Source of the DNA: JALORV01 sp963780715
GTDB lineage: Bacteria; Pseudomonadota; Gammaproteobacteria; Burkholderiales; Burkholderiaceae_F
DNA length: 64,000 bases
Direction: 5' to 3'
Assembly (NCBI GenBank): GCA_963780715.1
Contig: CAWADK010000006.1
Span: forward strand, 62,001-126,000
Shown here: positions 35,961 to 43,927 of the stretch, in pieces
Layout: each line of letters opens with the position of its first letter
Position numbering within the stretch: the first letter of the stretch is position 1
Notes under the pieces: model-generated
What the model was told of the DNA's origin: nothing
Seen by the model: only the letters and a program-made list of their open reading frames with translations
Databases searched by the model: none
Program-made: the position numbers and the translations under genes

Positions 35961-36584
35961 GTGGCACGCTATACCGGACCAAAACTGAAGCTCTCGCGCC
36001 GCGAGGGTACTGACCTTTTTCTCAAGAGCTCGCGCCGCGCCTTTGATTCGAAGGCCAAGGCGGACAGCAAGCCGGGCCAGCACGGCCGCACCTCGGGTGC
36101 GCGCCAGTCGGACTACGGCACGCAGCTGCGCGAGAAGCAGAAGCTGAAGCGCATGTACGGCGTGCTCGAGCGCCAGTTCCGCCGCTATTACCAGGAAGCC
36201 TCGCGCCGCAAGGGCAACACCGGCGAGCACCTGATCATGCTGCTCGAATCGCGCCTGGACAACGTCGTCTACCGCATGGGCTTCGGTGCCACCCGCGCCG
36301 AGGCACGCCAGCTGGTGGGTCACCGTGCGATCGCGCTCAACGGCGAGACCGCGGGCATCCCGTCGATGCTGGTCAAGTCGGGCGACATCATCACCGTGCG
36401 CGAGAAGGCCAAGAAGCAGGGCCGCATCCAGGAAGCGCTGGCGCTGGCTGAGGGTTCGGGCTTCCCCTCGTGGGTCGATGTTGACTCCAAGAAGATGGAA
36501 GGCAAGTTCAAGCAACTGCCGGATCGCGGCGAGGTGGCGCAGGACGTCAACGAGTCGCTGGTCGTCGAGTTGTACTCGCGCTAA
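35961..36584 (+). CDS. rpsD: 30S ribosomal protein S4
   Basis: A 207-residue primary assembly protein at the mRNA entry; in E. coli it represses the alpha operon. Start ARYTGPKLKLSRREGTDLF, the S4 domain with ESRLDNVVYRMGFG and ARQLVGHRAIALNG, and the ELYSR end are intact. The N-terminal part lacks the cysteine zinc cluster, as in other proteobacteria. GTG start at 35961 with AAAGGAAG upstream. A structured 165-base gap separates it from rpsK. Confidence 0.99.
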   Translation: MARYTGPKLKLSRREGTDLFLKSSRRAFDSKAKADSKPGQHGRTSGARQSDYGTQLREKQKLKRMYGVLERQFRRYYQEASRRKGNTGEHLIMLLESRLDNVVYRMGFGATRAEARQLVGHRAIALNGETAGIPSMLVKSGDIITVREKAKKQGRIQEALALAEGSGFPSWVDVDSKKMEGKFKQLPDRGEVAQDVNESLVVELYSR

Positions 36585-36594
36585 CGAGTTCAGG

Positions 36595-36623
36595 GACGCC
36601 GGCCCGCTTCGCGGTCCGGCGTC
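36595..36623 (+). promoter_or_regulatory. hairpin between rpsD and rpoA
   Basis: GACGCCGG (36595-36602) pairs with CCGGCGTC (36616-36623), extended inside by CCGC/GCGG around a TTC loop. No T tract follows. It lies in the 134-base gap before rpoA; no clear promoter was seen there. Confidence 0.5.
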
Positions 36624-36718
36624 GGAATCGGTTCGGGCGCCCGATTTCGAATCCTCACCAGCCCTCACCATCAGCCTTATCGGCGTAACGAGCCGAGGGT
36701 ATTGAAGGGAACGAAGCA

Positions 36719-37702
36719 ATGGCAAGCACAGCACTACTGAAGCCACGCGCGATCGAGGTCGAGGCCGTCGGCCCGAACGCCGCGATCGTCACGATGGAAC
36801 CGTTCGAGCGGGGCTACGGCCACACGCTCGGCAACGCGCTGCGGCGCATCCTGCTGTCGTCGATGGTCGGCTATGCCCCGACCGAAGCGCAGATGACCGG
36901 CGTCGTGCACGAGTACTCGACGGTCGATGGCGTGCGCGAGGACGTCGTCGACATCCTGCTCAACCTGAAGGGCATCGTCTTCAAGCTGCACAATCGTGAC
37001 GAGGTCACGCTGACGCTGCGCAAGGAAGGCGAGGGCGTTGTCACGGCGGGCGACATCGAGCTGCCGCATGACGTCGAGATCGTGAACCCGGATCACATCG
37101 TCGCGCACCTGTCCGGTGGCGGCCACCTTGAGATGCAGTTGAAGGTCGAGAAGGGCCGCGGTTATGTTCCGGGCAACGTCCGCGCATTCCGTGACGATCA
37201 CAGCAAGACGATCGGCCGCATCGTGATGGACGCGTCGTTCTCGCCGGTCAAGCGGGTGTCGTACGCGGTCGAGGCCGCGCGCGTCGAGCAGCGCACCGAT
37301 CTTGACAAGCTCGTGATGACGATCGAGACCAATGGCGCGATCACCCCGGAAGAAGCGGTGCGCCAGTCGGCCCGCATCCTGATGGACCAGTTGCAGGTCT
37401 TCGGTGCTCTGGAGGGCATGGCGGAGACGTCGGCAGCGGCCGCGTCGCGTTCGCCGCAGGTCGATCCGATCCTGCTGCGTCCGGTCGACGACCTCGAGCT
37501 CACCGTGCGTTCGGCCAACTGCCTGAAGGCAGAGAACATCTACTACATCGGCGACCTGATCCAGCGGACCGAGAACGAGCTGCTGAAGACGCCGAACCTG
37601 GGGCGCAAGTCGCTGAACGAGATCAAGGAAGTGCTCGCTGCGCGCGGCCTGACGCTCGGGATGAAGCTGGAAAACTGGCCGCCTGCGGGCCTGGACAAGT
37701 AA
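36719..37702 (+). CDS. rpoA: DNA-directed RNA polymerase subunit alpha
   Basis: A 327-residue subunit that nucleates RNA polymerase assembly and contacts activators and UP elements. The N-terminal domain has GYGHTLGNALRRILLSSMVG and FSPVKRVSYAVEAARVEQRTD (in two blocks); the C-terminal domain has the DNA-binding RSANCLKAENIYYIGDL and LGRKSLNEIKEVL. Located between rpsD and rplQ, as in the alpha operon. Confidence 0.99.
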   Translation: MASTALLKPRAIEVEAVGPNAAIVTMEPFERGYGHTLGNALRRILLSSMVGYAPTEAQMTGVVHEYSTVDGVREDVVDILLNLKGIVFKLHNRDEVTLTLRKEGEGVVTAGDIELPHDVEIVNPDHIVAHLSGGGHLEMQLKVEKGRGYVPGNVRAFRDDHSKTIGRIVMDASFSPVKRVSYAVEAARVEQRTDLDKLVMTIETNGAITPEEAVRQSARILMDQLQVFGALEGMAETSAAAASRSPQVDPILLRPVDDLELTVRSANCLKAENIYYIGDLIQRTENELLKTPNLGRKSLNEIKEVLAARGLTLGMKLENWPPAGLDK

Positions 37703-37710
37703 GGAAGGCG

Positions 37711-37740
37711 CGCGCAGCCAAGGGCAGTATCGGCTGCGCG
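37711..37740 (+). promoter_or_regulatory. hairpin between rpoA and rplQ
   Basis: A perfect 9-bp stem, CGCGCAGCC (37711-37719) and GGCTGCGCG (37732-37740), with a 12-nt loop, lies just after rpoA in a 172-base gap. No T run. It may stabilise or process the rpoA message. Confidence 0.5.
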
Positions 37741-37874
37741 GAGCCTCGGATACGAGAGCGAGGAGCGGAGACACACGCCGCGCCGGAAGACCAACCGACC
37801 CGCCCGCGAGGGATCGAAGAGTCGGATTCACAAACGCCCGCCCTGCGGGCCGTTAAAGACTGAAAGGAAGAACC

Positions 37875-38273
37875 ATGCGTCACGGACACGGATTGCGGAA
37901 GCTGAACCGCACCAGCAGCCATCGCCTCGCGATGCTGCGCAACATGACGAATTCGCTGCTTCGTCACGAAGCCATCAAGACGACTTTGCCGAAAGCGAAG
38001 GAGCTGCGGCGCGTGGTCGAGCCGCTGATCACGCTCGGGCGTGAGCCCACCGTCGCGAACAAGCGCCTGGCGTTCAATCGCCTGCGCGATCGCGAAATGG
38101 TCGTCAAGCTGTTCAGCGAGATCGGCCCACGCTACAAGACCCGCAATGGCGGCTACACGCGCATCCTGAAGATGGGCTTTCGCGTGGGTGACAACGCGCC
38201 GATGGCATTCATGGAACTCGTCGATCGTCCGCTTCCGGTCGTGAAGGAAGAAGGCGCAGCCGACGCGAGCTGA
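37875..38273 (+). CDS. rplQ: 50S ribosomal protein L17
   Basis: A 132-residue protein at the tunnel exit side. MRHGHGLRKLNRTSSHRLAM start, NMTNSLLRHEAIKTTLPKAK and KMGFRVGDNAPMAFMELVD are diagnostic. Last gene of the ribosomal block, followed by a strong terminator. Confidence 0.99.
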   Translation: MRHGHGLRKLNRTSSHRLAMLRNMTNSLLRHEAIKTTLPKAKELRRVVEPLITLGREPTVANKRLAFNRLRDREMVVKLFSEIGPRYKTRNGGYTRILKMGFRVGDNAPMAFMELVDRPLPVVKEEGAADAS

Positions 38274-38345
38274 TCGCCGTACTGGTCATCCCACGGACCG
38301 CATAGCGCTGCCAGGCCGGCGGCGCTAACATTCCCCGCTCTGCCC

Positions 38346-38371
38346 AGGCCTGCCACGCGGCAGGCCTTTTT
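38346..38371 (+). terminator. intrinsic terminator of the alpha operon
   Basis: A 9-bp stem, AGGCCTGCC (38346-38354) and GGCAGGCCT (38359-38367), with loop ACGC, leads into five T residues (38367-38371). It ends the ribosomal protein superoperon after rplQ. Confidence 0.9.
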
Positions 38372-38385
38372 GCATTCTGGAGCCC

Positions 38386-39336
38386 ATGGACACCGCGGTT
38401 GCATCCGCCTCGATTGTCGACGAGGTGCTCGCCGTGCGCGAACTGCGCAAGATCTACGGCCAGGCACCCGTCGTCGACGGACTCTCGTTCTCCATACGGC
38501 GCGGGGAGTGTTATGCGCTGCTCGGGCCCAATGGTGCCGGCAAGACCACGACGTTGCGTTGTTGCCTCGGGCTGACGCAACCCGACAGTGGCACGATCCG
38601 GCTGGTCGGGGAGCCGGTCCCGCGCGAGGCGCGGCGCGCGCGGATCCGGGTCGGGGTGGTTCCGCAGATGGACAACCTCGACCCCGACTTCACGGTCGCC
38701 GAGAACCTGATCGTCTACGGTCGTTACTACGGACTCGCGGACCGCGAAGTAGCGCAGCGGCTGCCATCCCTGCTCGACTTCGCCAGCCTGAGCCACAAGC
38801 GGGACGCCAGGATCGGTGAACTCTCGGGTGGCATGAAGCGCCGGCTGACTCTGGCGCGGGCGTTGGTCAACGACCCCGACCTCGTGTTCATGGACGAGCC
38901 GACGACGGGTCTGGACCCGCAGGCCCGGCACGTGATCTGGGATCGCCTGAAGCAGCTGTTGTCACGCGGCAAGACGATCGTACTGACGACGCACTTCATG
39001 GACGAGGCCGAGCGCCTGGCGGACCGGCTGGCCGTGATCGACCATGGCCGGATGATCGCCGAGGGTGCGCCGCGCGCGCTGATTGCCGAGCACATCGAGC
39101 CGCAGGTGCTCGAGGTCTACGGCGACGGCGCCATGCAGTGGGCCGAGGCCATCGGGCGAGACCTGGCGGCGCGGATCGAGATCACCGGCGAGACCGTCTT
39201 CTGCTATGCGCGCGATCCGACCCTGGCCCTGCACTCGCTCGAGTCGCGTCCCGGAGTGCGATACCTGCATCGTCCTGCCAACCTGGAAGACCTGTTCCTC
39301 AAGCTCACCGGTCGCGAGATGAGGGCCGAATCGTGA
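38386..39336 (+). CDS. ABC transporter ATP-binding protein, ABC-2/NodI-like
   Basis: A 316-residue ATPase. Walker A GPNGAGKTTTLRC, Q loop region with VPQMDNLDPDFTV, signature ELSGGMKRRLTLARAL, Walker B LVFMDEPTTGLDPQ and the switch histidine in LTTHFMDEAERLADR are complete. A C-terminal extension of about 90 residues resembles DrrA/NodI-type proteins. It overlaps the permease start (GTGA), so the pair forms an exporter. NodIJ and DrrAB relatives export lipo-oligosaccharides or drugs; the substrate here is unknown. It begins right after the rplQ terminator, so it needs its own promoter, which I did not identify. Confidence 0.92.
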   Translation: MDTAVASASIVDEVLAVRELRKIYGQAPVVDGLSFSIRRGECYALLGPNGAGKTTTLRCCLGLTQPDSGTIRLVGEPVPREARRARIRVGVVPQMDNLDPDFTVAENLIVYGRYYGLADREVAQRLPSLLDFASLSHKRDARIGELSGGMKRRLTLARALVNDPDLVFMDEPTTGLDPQARHVIWDRLKQLLSRGKTIVLTTHFMDEAERLADRLAVIDHGRMIAEGAPRALIAEHIEPQVLEVYGDGAMQWAEAIGRDLAARIEITGETVFCYARDPTLALHSLESRPGVRYLHRPANLEDLFLKLTGREMRAES

Positions 39337-40145
39337 GTGCCGCGCTGGCTCCCGCATCGGAGATTGACTCGCCGTGGGCGATGCCGCGCGTTTCGCTGCG
39401 GTTCATCCCGGTCTGGCGGCGCAACTTTCTCGTCTGGCGCAAACTTTTCGTCGAGCGTTTGCTGACCAACGTCGTCGAGCCGCTGCTCACCATCGTTGCC
39501 TTCGGCTACGGACTGGGCAGCCTCTTGCCCCAGATCGAGGGCGTGACCTACCTGCAGTTCCTCGCCACGGGTTCGATCGCGATGAGCGTGATGTACTCCG
39601 CCAAGTTCGAGGCGCTGTGGGGCGCGTTCTCCCGGATGCACGTGCAGAAGACGTGGGACGCCATCCTGCACACGCCGCTTTCCGTGGACGATCTGCTGCT
39701 CGGTGAACTCGTCTGGGCCGCCAGCAAGGCGACGTTCACGGCGTTCTGCATCCTGCTGATGATCTGGGCGCTCGACATCTCGCGCGAGCCGCTTTCGCTG
39801 CTGGTGCTGCCGGTGGCCATGTTCATCGCGCTTGTCTTCGCGGCGATGGCGTTGATCGTCAACGCGGTCGCACGCAGCTACGATCTGCTGTCCAACTACT
39901 TCACGGTCGTCGTCATGCCGCTGGTGTTTCTGTCCGGCGTGTATTTCCCGCTCTCGCAGCTGCCCGAATGGTTGCGTGTGATCGCCCAGTGGCTGCCGAT
40001 GACCGCCGCCGTGGACCTCGTGCGGCCGCTGGCACTGGGGCGCTGGCCCGCGCACGGCGTGCGCGACTTCGTGCTGCTTGCGGCGTGGGGTACGGCTTGC
40101 TACTTCATTGCGCTGGTCCTGACGCGGAGGCGACTGCTCAAGTGA
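39333..40145 (+). CDS. ABC-2 type transporter permease, NodJ-like
   Basis: A 270-residue membrane protein with about six spans: hydrophobic stretches near the TIVAFGYGLGSLL segment, FTAFCILLMIWAL, VLPVAMFIALVFAAMALIV, YFTVVVMPLVFLSGVYFPL (the ABC-2 permease hallmark) and a final C-terminal span. Start GTG at 39333 overlaps the ATPase stop by four bases; the frame extends further upstream only inside the ATPase gene. The stop overlaps the cutA start in the same GTGA manner. Partner of the 38386 ATPase. Confidence 0.92.
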   Translation: MSAALAPASEIDSPWAMPRVSLRFIPVWRRNFLVWRKLFVERLLTNVVEPLLTIVAFGYGLGSLLPQIEGVTYLQFLATGSIAMSVMYSAKFEALWGAFSRMHVQKTWDAILHTPLSVDDLLLGELVWAASKATFTAFCILLMIWALDISREPLSLLVLPVAMFIALVFAAMALIVNAVARSYDLLSNYFTVVVMPLVFLSGVYFPLSQLPEWLRVIAQWLPMTAAVDLVRPLALGRWPAHGVRDFVLLAAWGTACYFIALVLTRRRLLK

Positions 40146-40477
40146 TCGACAATGTGCTGATCGTGCTGACCAACTGCCCGGACGCGGAGGTCGCGGACCG
40201 CCTCGCGCGCACCCTGGTCGAGCAAAAGCTGGCAGCCTGCGTGAACCGCCTGCCGGCCGTGGACTCGGTGTACCGCTGGCAGGGCGCGATCGAGCGCGCG
40301 GTCGAAGTGCCGCTGCTGATCAAGTCGACCCGGGAGCGGCTGCCGGAAATCCAGGAGGCGATCCGGGCGCTGCATCCGTACGAGGTTCCGGAGATCGTCG
40401 CGATCCCGGTCGTCGCCGGGCTGCCCGCGTATCTGCGCTGGGTGGTCGACGAGACACAACCGCCGCTTATGGCATGA
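40142..40477 (+). CDS. cutA: divalent-cation tolerance protein CutA
   Basis: A 111-residue trimeric PII-like protein, named for copper tolerance in E. coli, though its exact role is unsettled. LTNCPDAEVADRLARTLVEQ, KLAACVNRLPAVDSVYRWQG and HPYEVPEIVAIPV are the conserved blocks. GTG at 40142 overlaps the permease stop, so it is translationally coupled to the ABC exporter genes. That coupling does not prove a shared function. Confidence 0.94.
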   Translation: MIDNVLIVLTNCPDAEVADRLARTLVEQKLAACVNRLPAVDSVYRWQGAIERAVEVPLLIKSTRERLPEIQEAIRALHPYEVPEIVAIPVVAGLPAYLRWVVDETQPPLMA

Positions 40478-40562
40478 CATCGGCCCGGTCGCGGTGATCG
40501 TGCGGGCGTGTTGCTCGATGATGTCGCACCGCTAACATCGGCGTATTGAACGCGACGACGTC

Positions 40563-40949
40563 ATGGACGGGACCGTTCGACTCGACAAATGGCTCTGGGC
40601 CGCGCGATTTTTCAAGACCCGCTCGATGGCGGCCACTGCGGTGGAGCGTGGCCAGGTGCGCGTCGCCGGCGAGCGCGTCAAGCCGGCACGTACCTTGCGC
40701 GTGGGCGAACGGCTGAGCGTCCAGCGCGGTGACGAAGCGTTCGACGTCGTCGTCAGTGGACTGTCCACAGTGCGCGGCCCGGCTTCAGTAGCCCGGCTGC
40801 TCTACACCGAGGCGGCCGAGAGCGTCGCGCGGCGTACCCAGGCGAAGGAGGCGGCGCGACTGATGAAGGAGCCCGCTGCTGCGATCCGGGGTCGTCCGTC
40901 CAAGCGTGACGCGCGCGTGCTGCGCCGGCTCGCCGACAACCAGGAGTAG
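40563..40949 (+). CDS. hslR: heat shock protein 15 (S4-domain ribosome-recycling factor)
   Basis: A 128-residue RNA-binding protein. The S4 motif VRLDKWLWAARFFKTRSMA followed by VERGQVRVAGERVKPAR is that of HslR, which in E. coli binds free 50S subunits carrying nascent chain-tRNA after heat shock. Basic C-terminal tail with RPSKRDARVLRRL. Only a nine-base gap separates it from the next, damaged, gene. Confidence 0.9.
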   Translation: MDGTVRLDKWLWAARFFKTRSMAATAVERGQVRVAGERVKPARTLRVGERLSVQRGDEAFDVVVSGLSTVRGPASVARLLYTEAAESVARRTQAKEAARLMKEPAAAIRGRPSKRDARVLRRLADNQE

Positions 40950-40957
40950 AAGAGCGA

Positions 40958-41615
40958 ATGAAGATCCAGGTTCCTGCCGGCGCTGGCCATCGCCGCCGTC
41001 GGCACGGCAACAGCCGCCGATGTCCCGCCGAGCGTGCCGATGTCGGGCTTTGCCCGCTACGAATTCAACAAGTGGCTGTTCAGGCCCTGTGTTGGCAGCG
41101 GCAAGAAAGCGGCGTTGGCGCCGCAGGGCCAGCCGATCATCGACGCGACCGAGGGCGGACTGCTCTTCAAGGCGATCCAGCAGCGCTGGCAGCAGTCGGC
41201 CGATCCACAGCGCGGGATCTACTTCGAGTTTGCGGGCTACTCCGAAAACGGACGCGTGACCGCCACCCGCCTGCAACGATCGCTGGGCTGGGTCGGAACC
41301 TGCGCGGAGCGGCCGACCAACATCCCGGTTGATGCCAGGCTGTGGGCAGCCGGCAACGAGCCGTCATGGAGCTTCGTGCTCGACGGCAAGGGCGCAAGGC
41401 TGCGCTGGCTCGACGGGGCTTTGTCGCTGCCAGTGCGGCCTCTGCTGGAGGCCAGCGGGACCGTGGCGTATGCATCGGACACTAGCGCGGGGCCATTTCG
41501 CATCGAATTTTCGCGCGGCTTGTGCAGCGACACGATGTCGGAAGCCGCGTTCGGCTATCGCGTCGTCGTCGCCGCCAATGGCGCGTTTTACACCGGCTGC
41601 GGTCTGGTGCGCTGA
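40958..41615 (+). CDS. secreted COG3650-like protein with a frameshift in its signal peptide
   Basis: The open body frame (from GTG 41034, 193 residues) resembles COG3650-type periplasmic proteins: GNEPSWSF, then CSDTMSEAAFGY and YTGCG near the C-terminus. Upstream in that same frame, a perfect signal-peptide sequence FLPALAIAAVGTATAA can be read from 40971, but it has no start codon. A well-placed ATG at 40958 reads MKIQ and then goes out of frame. Omitting one G at 40969-40970 would give MKIQFLPALAIAAVG, a normal secreted protein. So the gene carries a one-base insertion, or the sequence has an error there. Function unknown; the family call is from memory of motifs. Confidence 0.65.
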
Positions 41616-41621
41616 GGCGCC

Positions 41622-42725
41622 TCAGTCCCGCCGGCGCAGGGGCTTCGGCGGTCGCGGACGGCTCAAGATGCGGCGTGCCCAGAAGTAAAGCAGCATCACC
41701 AGCGCGATTGCACCGAATCCGGCGGACACGATCCAGAAGCCGTGCGGGTGGTGCGCCAGCGGGATCTGGTCGAAGTTCATTCCCCACAGGCCGGCCAGCA
41801 AGGTCAGGGGGGCGAAGATGGCGGCAATTGCCGTTATCTTGCGGACGATCTCGTTCGTCTGGTGAGTGTTGGCGGAGAAGTGCAGTTGTACCGCCGATTC
41901 GGCCGATGCTTCGAGTCGCCGGGCGTGGTGCAGAACGCGCTGGATGTGTTCCAGCACGTCATTTAACCGCACAAGATAGGCGTCATTGAGGTTGGCGTCG
42001 TCGGTCTCATCCAGGTAGGCGTCGCGCAGTTCGGTCAGCGCGTCATATTGCCCTTCGCACAGGTTCTCGAGCTTGCGCAGTTCGATGCGGGCCTCGAGCA
42101 GGGCCGACCAGTTGCTAAATGGGCGCCGCGGATCGAGCAGGTCCCGCTGCCAGCGGTCGAGCCGGTCCGACAGCGGCTCGCGCAGTTCAAGATAGCGGTC
42201 GACCATGCCATTGAGCATGCGCAGCATCAGTTCGCCGGGCGACTTGGGTAGTCGGGATCGATCGAAGGGCGACCCCTCGGTTCGCACTTTCGGATCCAGC
42301 AGGCGCTGGCGGACCTGATCGATCGTCCTGCTCGAACCCTGCCGCACGGTGACGAGCAGGCGTTCCAGCAGAAAGAACGTGATCGGGCGTGTCACGATCT
42401 CCTGCAGCATGCGGCGCTCGTTGGCTGACCCGGCCTTTTCCTCCAGAGGCTTCGCTTCGGCCATGGCGAGCTTGCGGAAGACCAGCATGTCGTACTCGTT
42501 CGTGCCGTCGAAATACGACGGGTGCTGCAGATTGGCAGCGTCCTGCAGATGGAGGTCGTACAGGCGCACGCCGGCGATGCGCTGGATCGCCGTACGCAGC
42601 GCCTCCGGATCGGCGCTCACTTCGTCATGCAGGACATCGAGCCACAGGAAGCCCTCGACCGGCAGGCTGCCTGGCTCGCCGGGGAGTTCCTGCGCGCGGT
42701 GCAGGCCGATTTCAACCCACTTCAC
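41622..42725 (-). CDS. corA: CorA-family magnesium/divalent cation transporter
   Basis: A 367-residue protein: a large cytoplasmic N-terminal domain with a long helix-rich stalk, then two C-terminal membrane spans. The selectivity motif GMN appears in GLWGMNFDQIPLAHHPHGF right after the first span; the second span (IVSAGFGAIALVMLLYFWA) ends in a basic tail, RPRPPKPLRRRD. This is the CorA/ZntB layout; GMN with this extracellular loop favours Mg2+/Co2+ uptake, while ZntB-type export cannot be fully excluded. It converges with the preceding gene, six bases apart, and starts nine bases before the end of hemB on the same strand. Confidence 0.92.
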   Translation of the reverse strand: MKWVEIGLHRAQELPGEPGSLPVEGFLWLDVLHDEVSADPEALRTAIQRIAGVRLYDLHLQDAANLQHPSYFDGTNEYDMLVFRKLAMAEAKPLEEKAGSANERRMLQEIVTRPITFFLLERLLVTVRQGSSRTIDQVRQRLLDPKVRTEGSPFDRSRLPKSPGELMLRMLNGMVDRYLELREPLSDRLDRWQRDLLDPRRPFSNWSALLEARIELRKLENLCEGQYDALTELRDAYLDETDDANLNDAYLVRLNDVLEHIQRVLHHARRLEASAESAVQLHFSANTHQTNEIVRKITAIAAIFAPLTLLAGLWGMNFDQIPLAHHPHGFWIVSAGFGAIALVMLLYFWARRILSRPRPPKPLRRRD

Positions 42726-42734
42726 AGTAACGGC

Positions 42735-43742
42735 CTATCGCTGCTCTTTCAGCCAGCGCGCGACCGTCAGCGCGAAGTAAGTCAGCACGCCGTCGGCGCC
42801 AGCGCGCTTGAACGCCAGCAAGGCTTCGAGCACGACCTTGCGCTCGTCGAGCCAGCCGTTGGCCGCGGCTGCCTTCAGCATCGAGTATTCGCCACTCACC
42901 TGGTAGGCGAATGTCGGCGCATGGAATTCGTCTTTCACGCGCCGCACGATGTCGAGGTACGGCATACCGGGCTTGACCATCACCATGTCGGCACCCTCTG
43001 CGAGGTCGAGGCCCACTTCCCACAGCGCTTCATCCGTGTTCGCAGGGTCCATCTGGTAGACCATCTTGTTCGACTTGCCGAGATTGGACGCCGACCCGAC
43101 CGCATCCCGGAACGGGCCGTAGAACGCGCTGGCGTACTTGGCCGAATAGGCCATGATTCGCGTGTGGATGTGGCCGGCGCCTTCGAGGGCGCGCCGAATG
43201 GCGCCGATCCGGCCATCCATCATGTCGCTGGGGGCGACGATATCCACGCCGGCGGCGGCCTGAACGAGAGCCTGCTGCACCAGGACCTCGAGCGTTTCGT
43301 CGTTCAGCACGTAGCCGTCGTCATCGATCAGGCCGTCCTGCCCGTGGGTCGTGAACGGGTCGAGCGCGACGTCGGTCAACAGGCCGAGCTGAGGAAAGTG
43401 CTGCTTCAGCGTCCGCACGGTACGCGGCACCAGCCCTTCCGGGTTCTTGGCTTCCCGCCCGTCAGCGGACTTGAGTTCGCCTTCGAGCACCGGGAAGAGT
43501 GCCATGACCGGGATGCCGAGCCGTACGCACTCGTCCGCCACCGGCAACAATTCATCGATCGACAGGCGCTCGACGCCAGGCATCGAGGCCACGGCCTCGC
43601 GCCGCCGCTGGCCGTCGAGGATGAAGACGGGATAGATCAAGTCATCGGTGCTGACCGTGTTCTCGCGCATCAGGCGGCGGGAGAAATCGTCGCGTCGCAT
43701 GCGCCGCATGCGCACGGAGGGAAACTGACCAAGGATCTGCAT
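42735..43742 (-). CDS. hemB: delta-aminolevulinic acid dehydratase (porphobilinogen synthase)
   Basis: A 335-residue enzyme joining two 5-aminolevulinate molecules into porphobilinogen in heme synthesis. The Schiff-base region MVMVKPGMPYLD and second active-site lysine in AYSAKYASAFYGPFRD are present. The metal segment reads DVALDPFTTHGQDG, with Asp in place of the cysteines of the zinc enzymes, so this is the Mg2+-dependent, Asp-rich type. The start MQILGQFP at 43742 is the first ATG after a 185-base gap that contains a plus-strand structured RNA candidate. Cytochrome c4 lies nearby but is not in the same operon. Confidence 0.97.
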   Translation of the reverse strand: MQILGQFPSVRMRRMRRDDFSRRLMRENTVSTDDLIYPVFILDGQRRREAVASMPGVERLSIDELLPVADECVRLGIPVMALFPVLEGELKSADGREAKNPEGLVPRTVRTLKQHFPQLGLLTDVALDPFTTHGQDGLIDDDGYVLNDETLEVLVQQALVQAAAGVDIVAPSDMMDGRIGAIRRALEGAGHIHTRIMAYSAKYASAFYGPFRDAVGSASNLGKSNKMVYQMDPANTDEALWEVGLDLAEGADMVMVKPGMPYLDIVRRVKDEFHAPTFAYQVSGEYSMLKAAAANGWLDERKVVLEALLAFKRAGADGVLTYFALTVARWLKEQR

Positions 43743-43793
43743 GAGGGAAAATCCCAGTTCGGAGTATTGAACCTGCTTCGCTATCGTCTGCCC

Positions 43794-43899
43794 TAGATGA
43801 CAGACGCTTTGTCGTCTCCCGCGTTACCTCCCTGAGCGGGTGCCTTCTTAAAACGAGGCAACTTCCGGCCCTGGGCGCAAGCCCCGGGCCTTTCTTTTT
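43794..43899 (+). ncRNA. candidate small RNA between hemB and engB
   Basis: Both neighbours are on the minus strand, yet the plus strand carries four adjacent hairpins ending in an intrinsic terminator: AGACG/CGTCT (43802-43817); CCCGC/GCGGG (43818-43840) with a 13-nt loop that displays ACCTCCC, complementary to Shine-Dalgarno sequences; TGCCT/AGGCA (43841-43860); and the terminator at 43867-43899. The 5' end is uncertain; a weak -10-like TATCGT is at 43782. In enterobacteria the Spot 42 gene also neighbours engB. No known RNA family is recognised here by sequence. Confidence 0.45.
43867..43899 (+). terminator. plus-strand intrinsic terminator between two minus-strand genes
   Basis: GGCCCTGGGC (43867-43876) and GCCCCGGGCC (43881-43890) pair with one T-C mismatch around a GCAA tetraloop, followed by TTTCTTTTT (43891-43899). 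On the minus strand no T tract follows the stem, so it is oriented for plus-strand transcription. Confidence 0.85.
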
Positions 43900-43927
43900 G
43901 CCCGCGCATGATACGGCGAGGTCTTGC

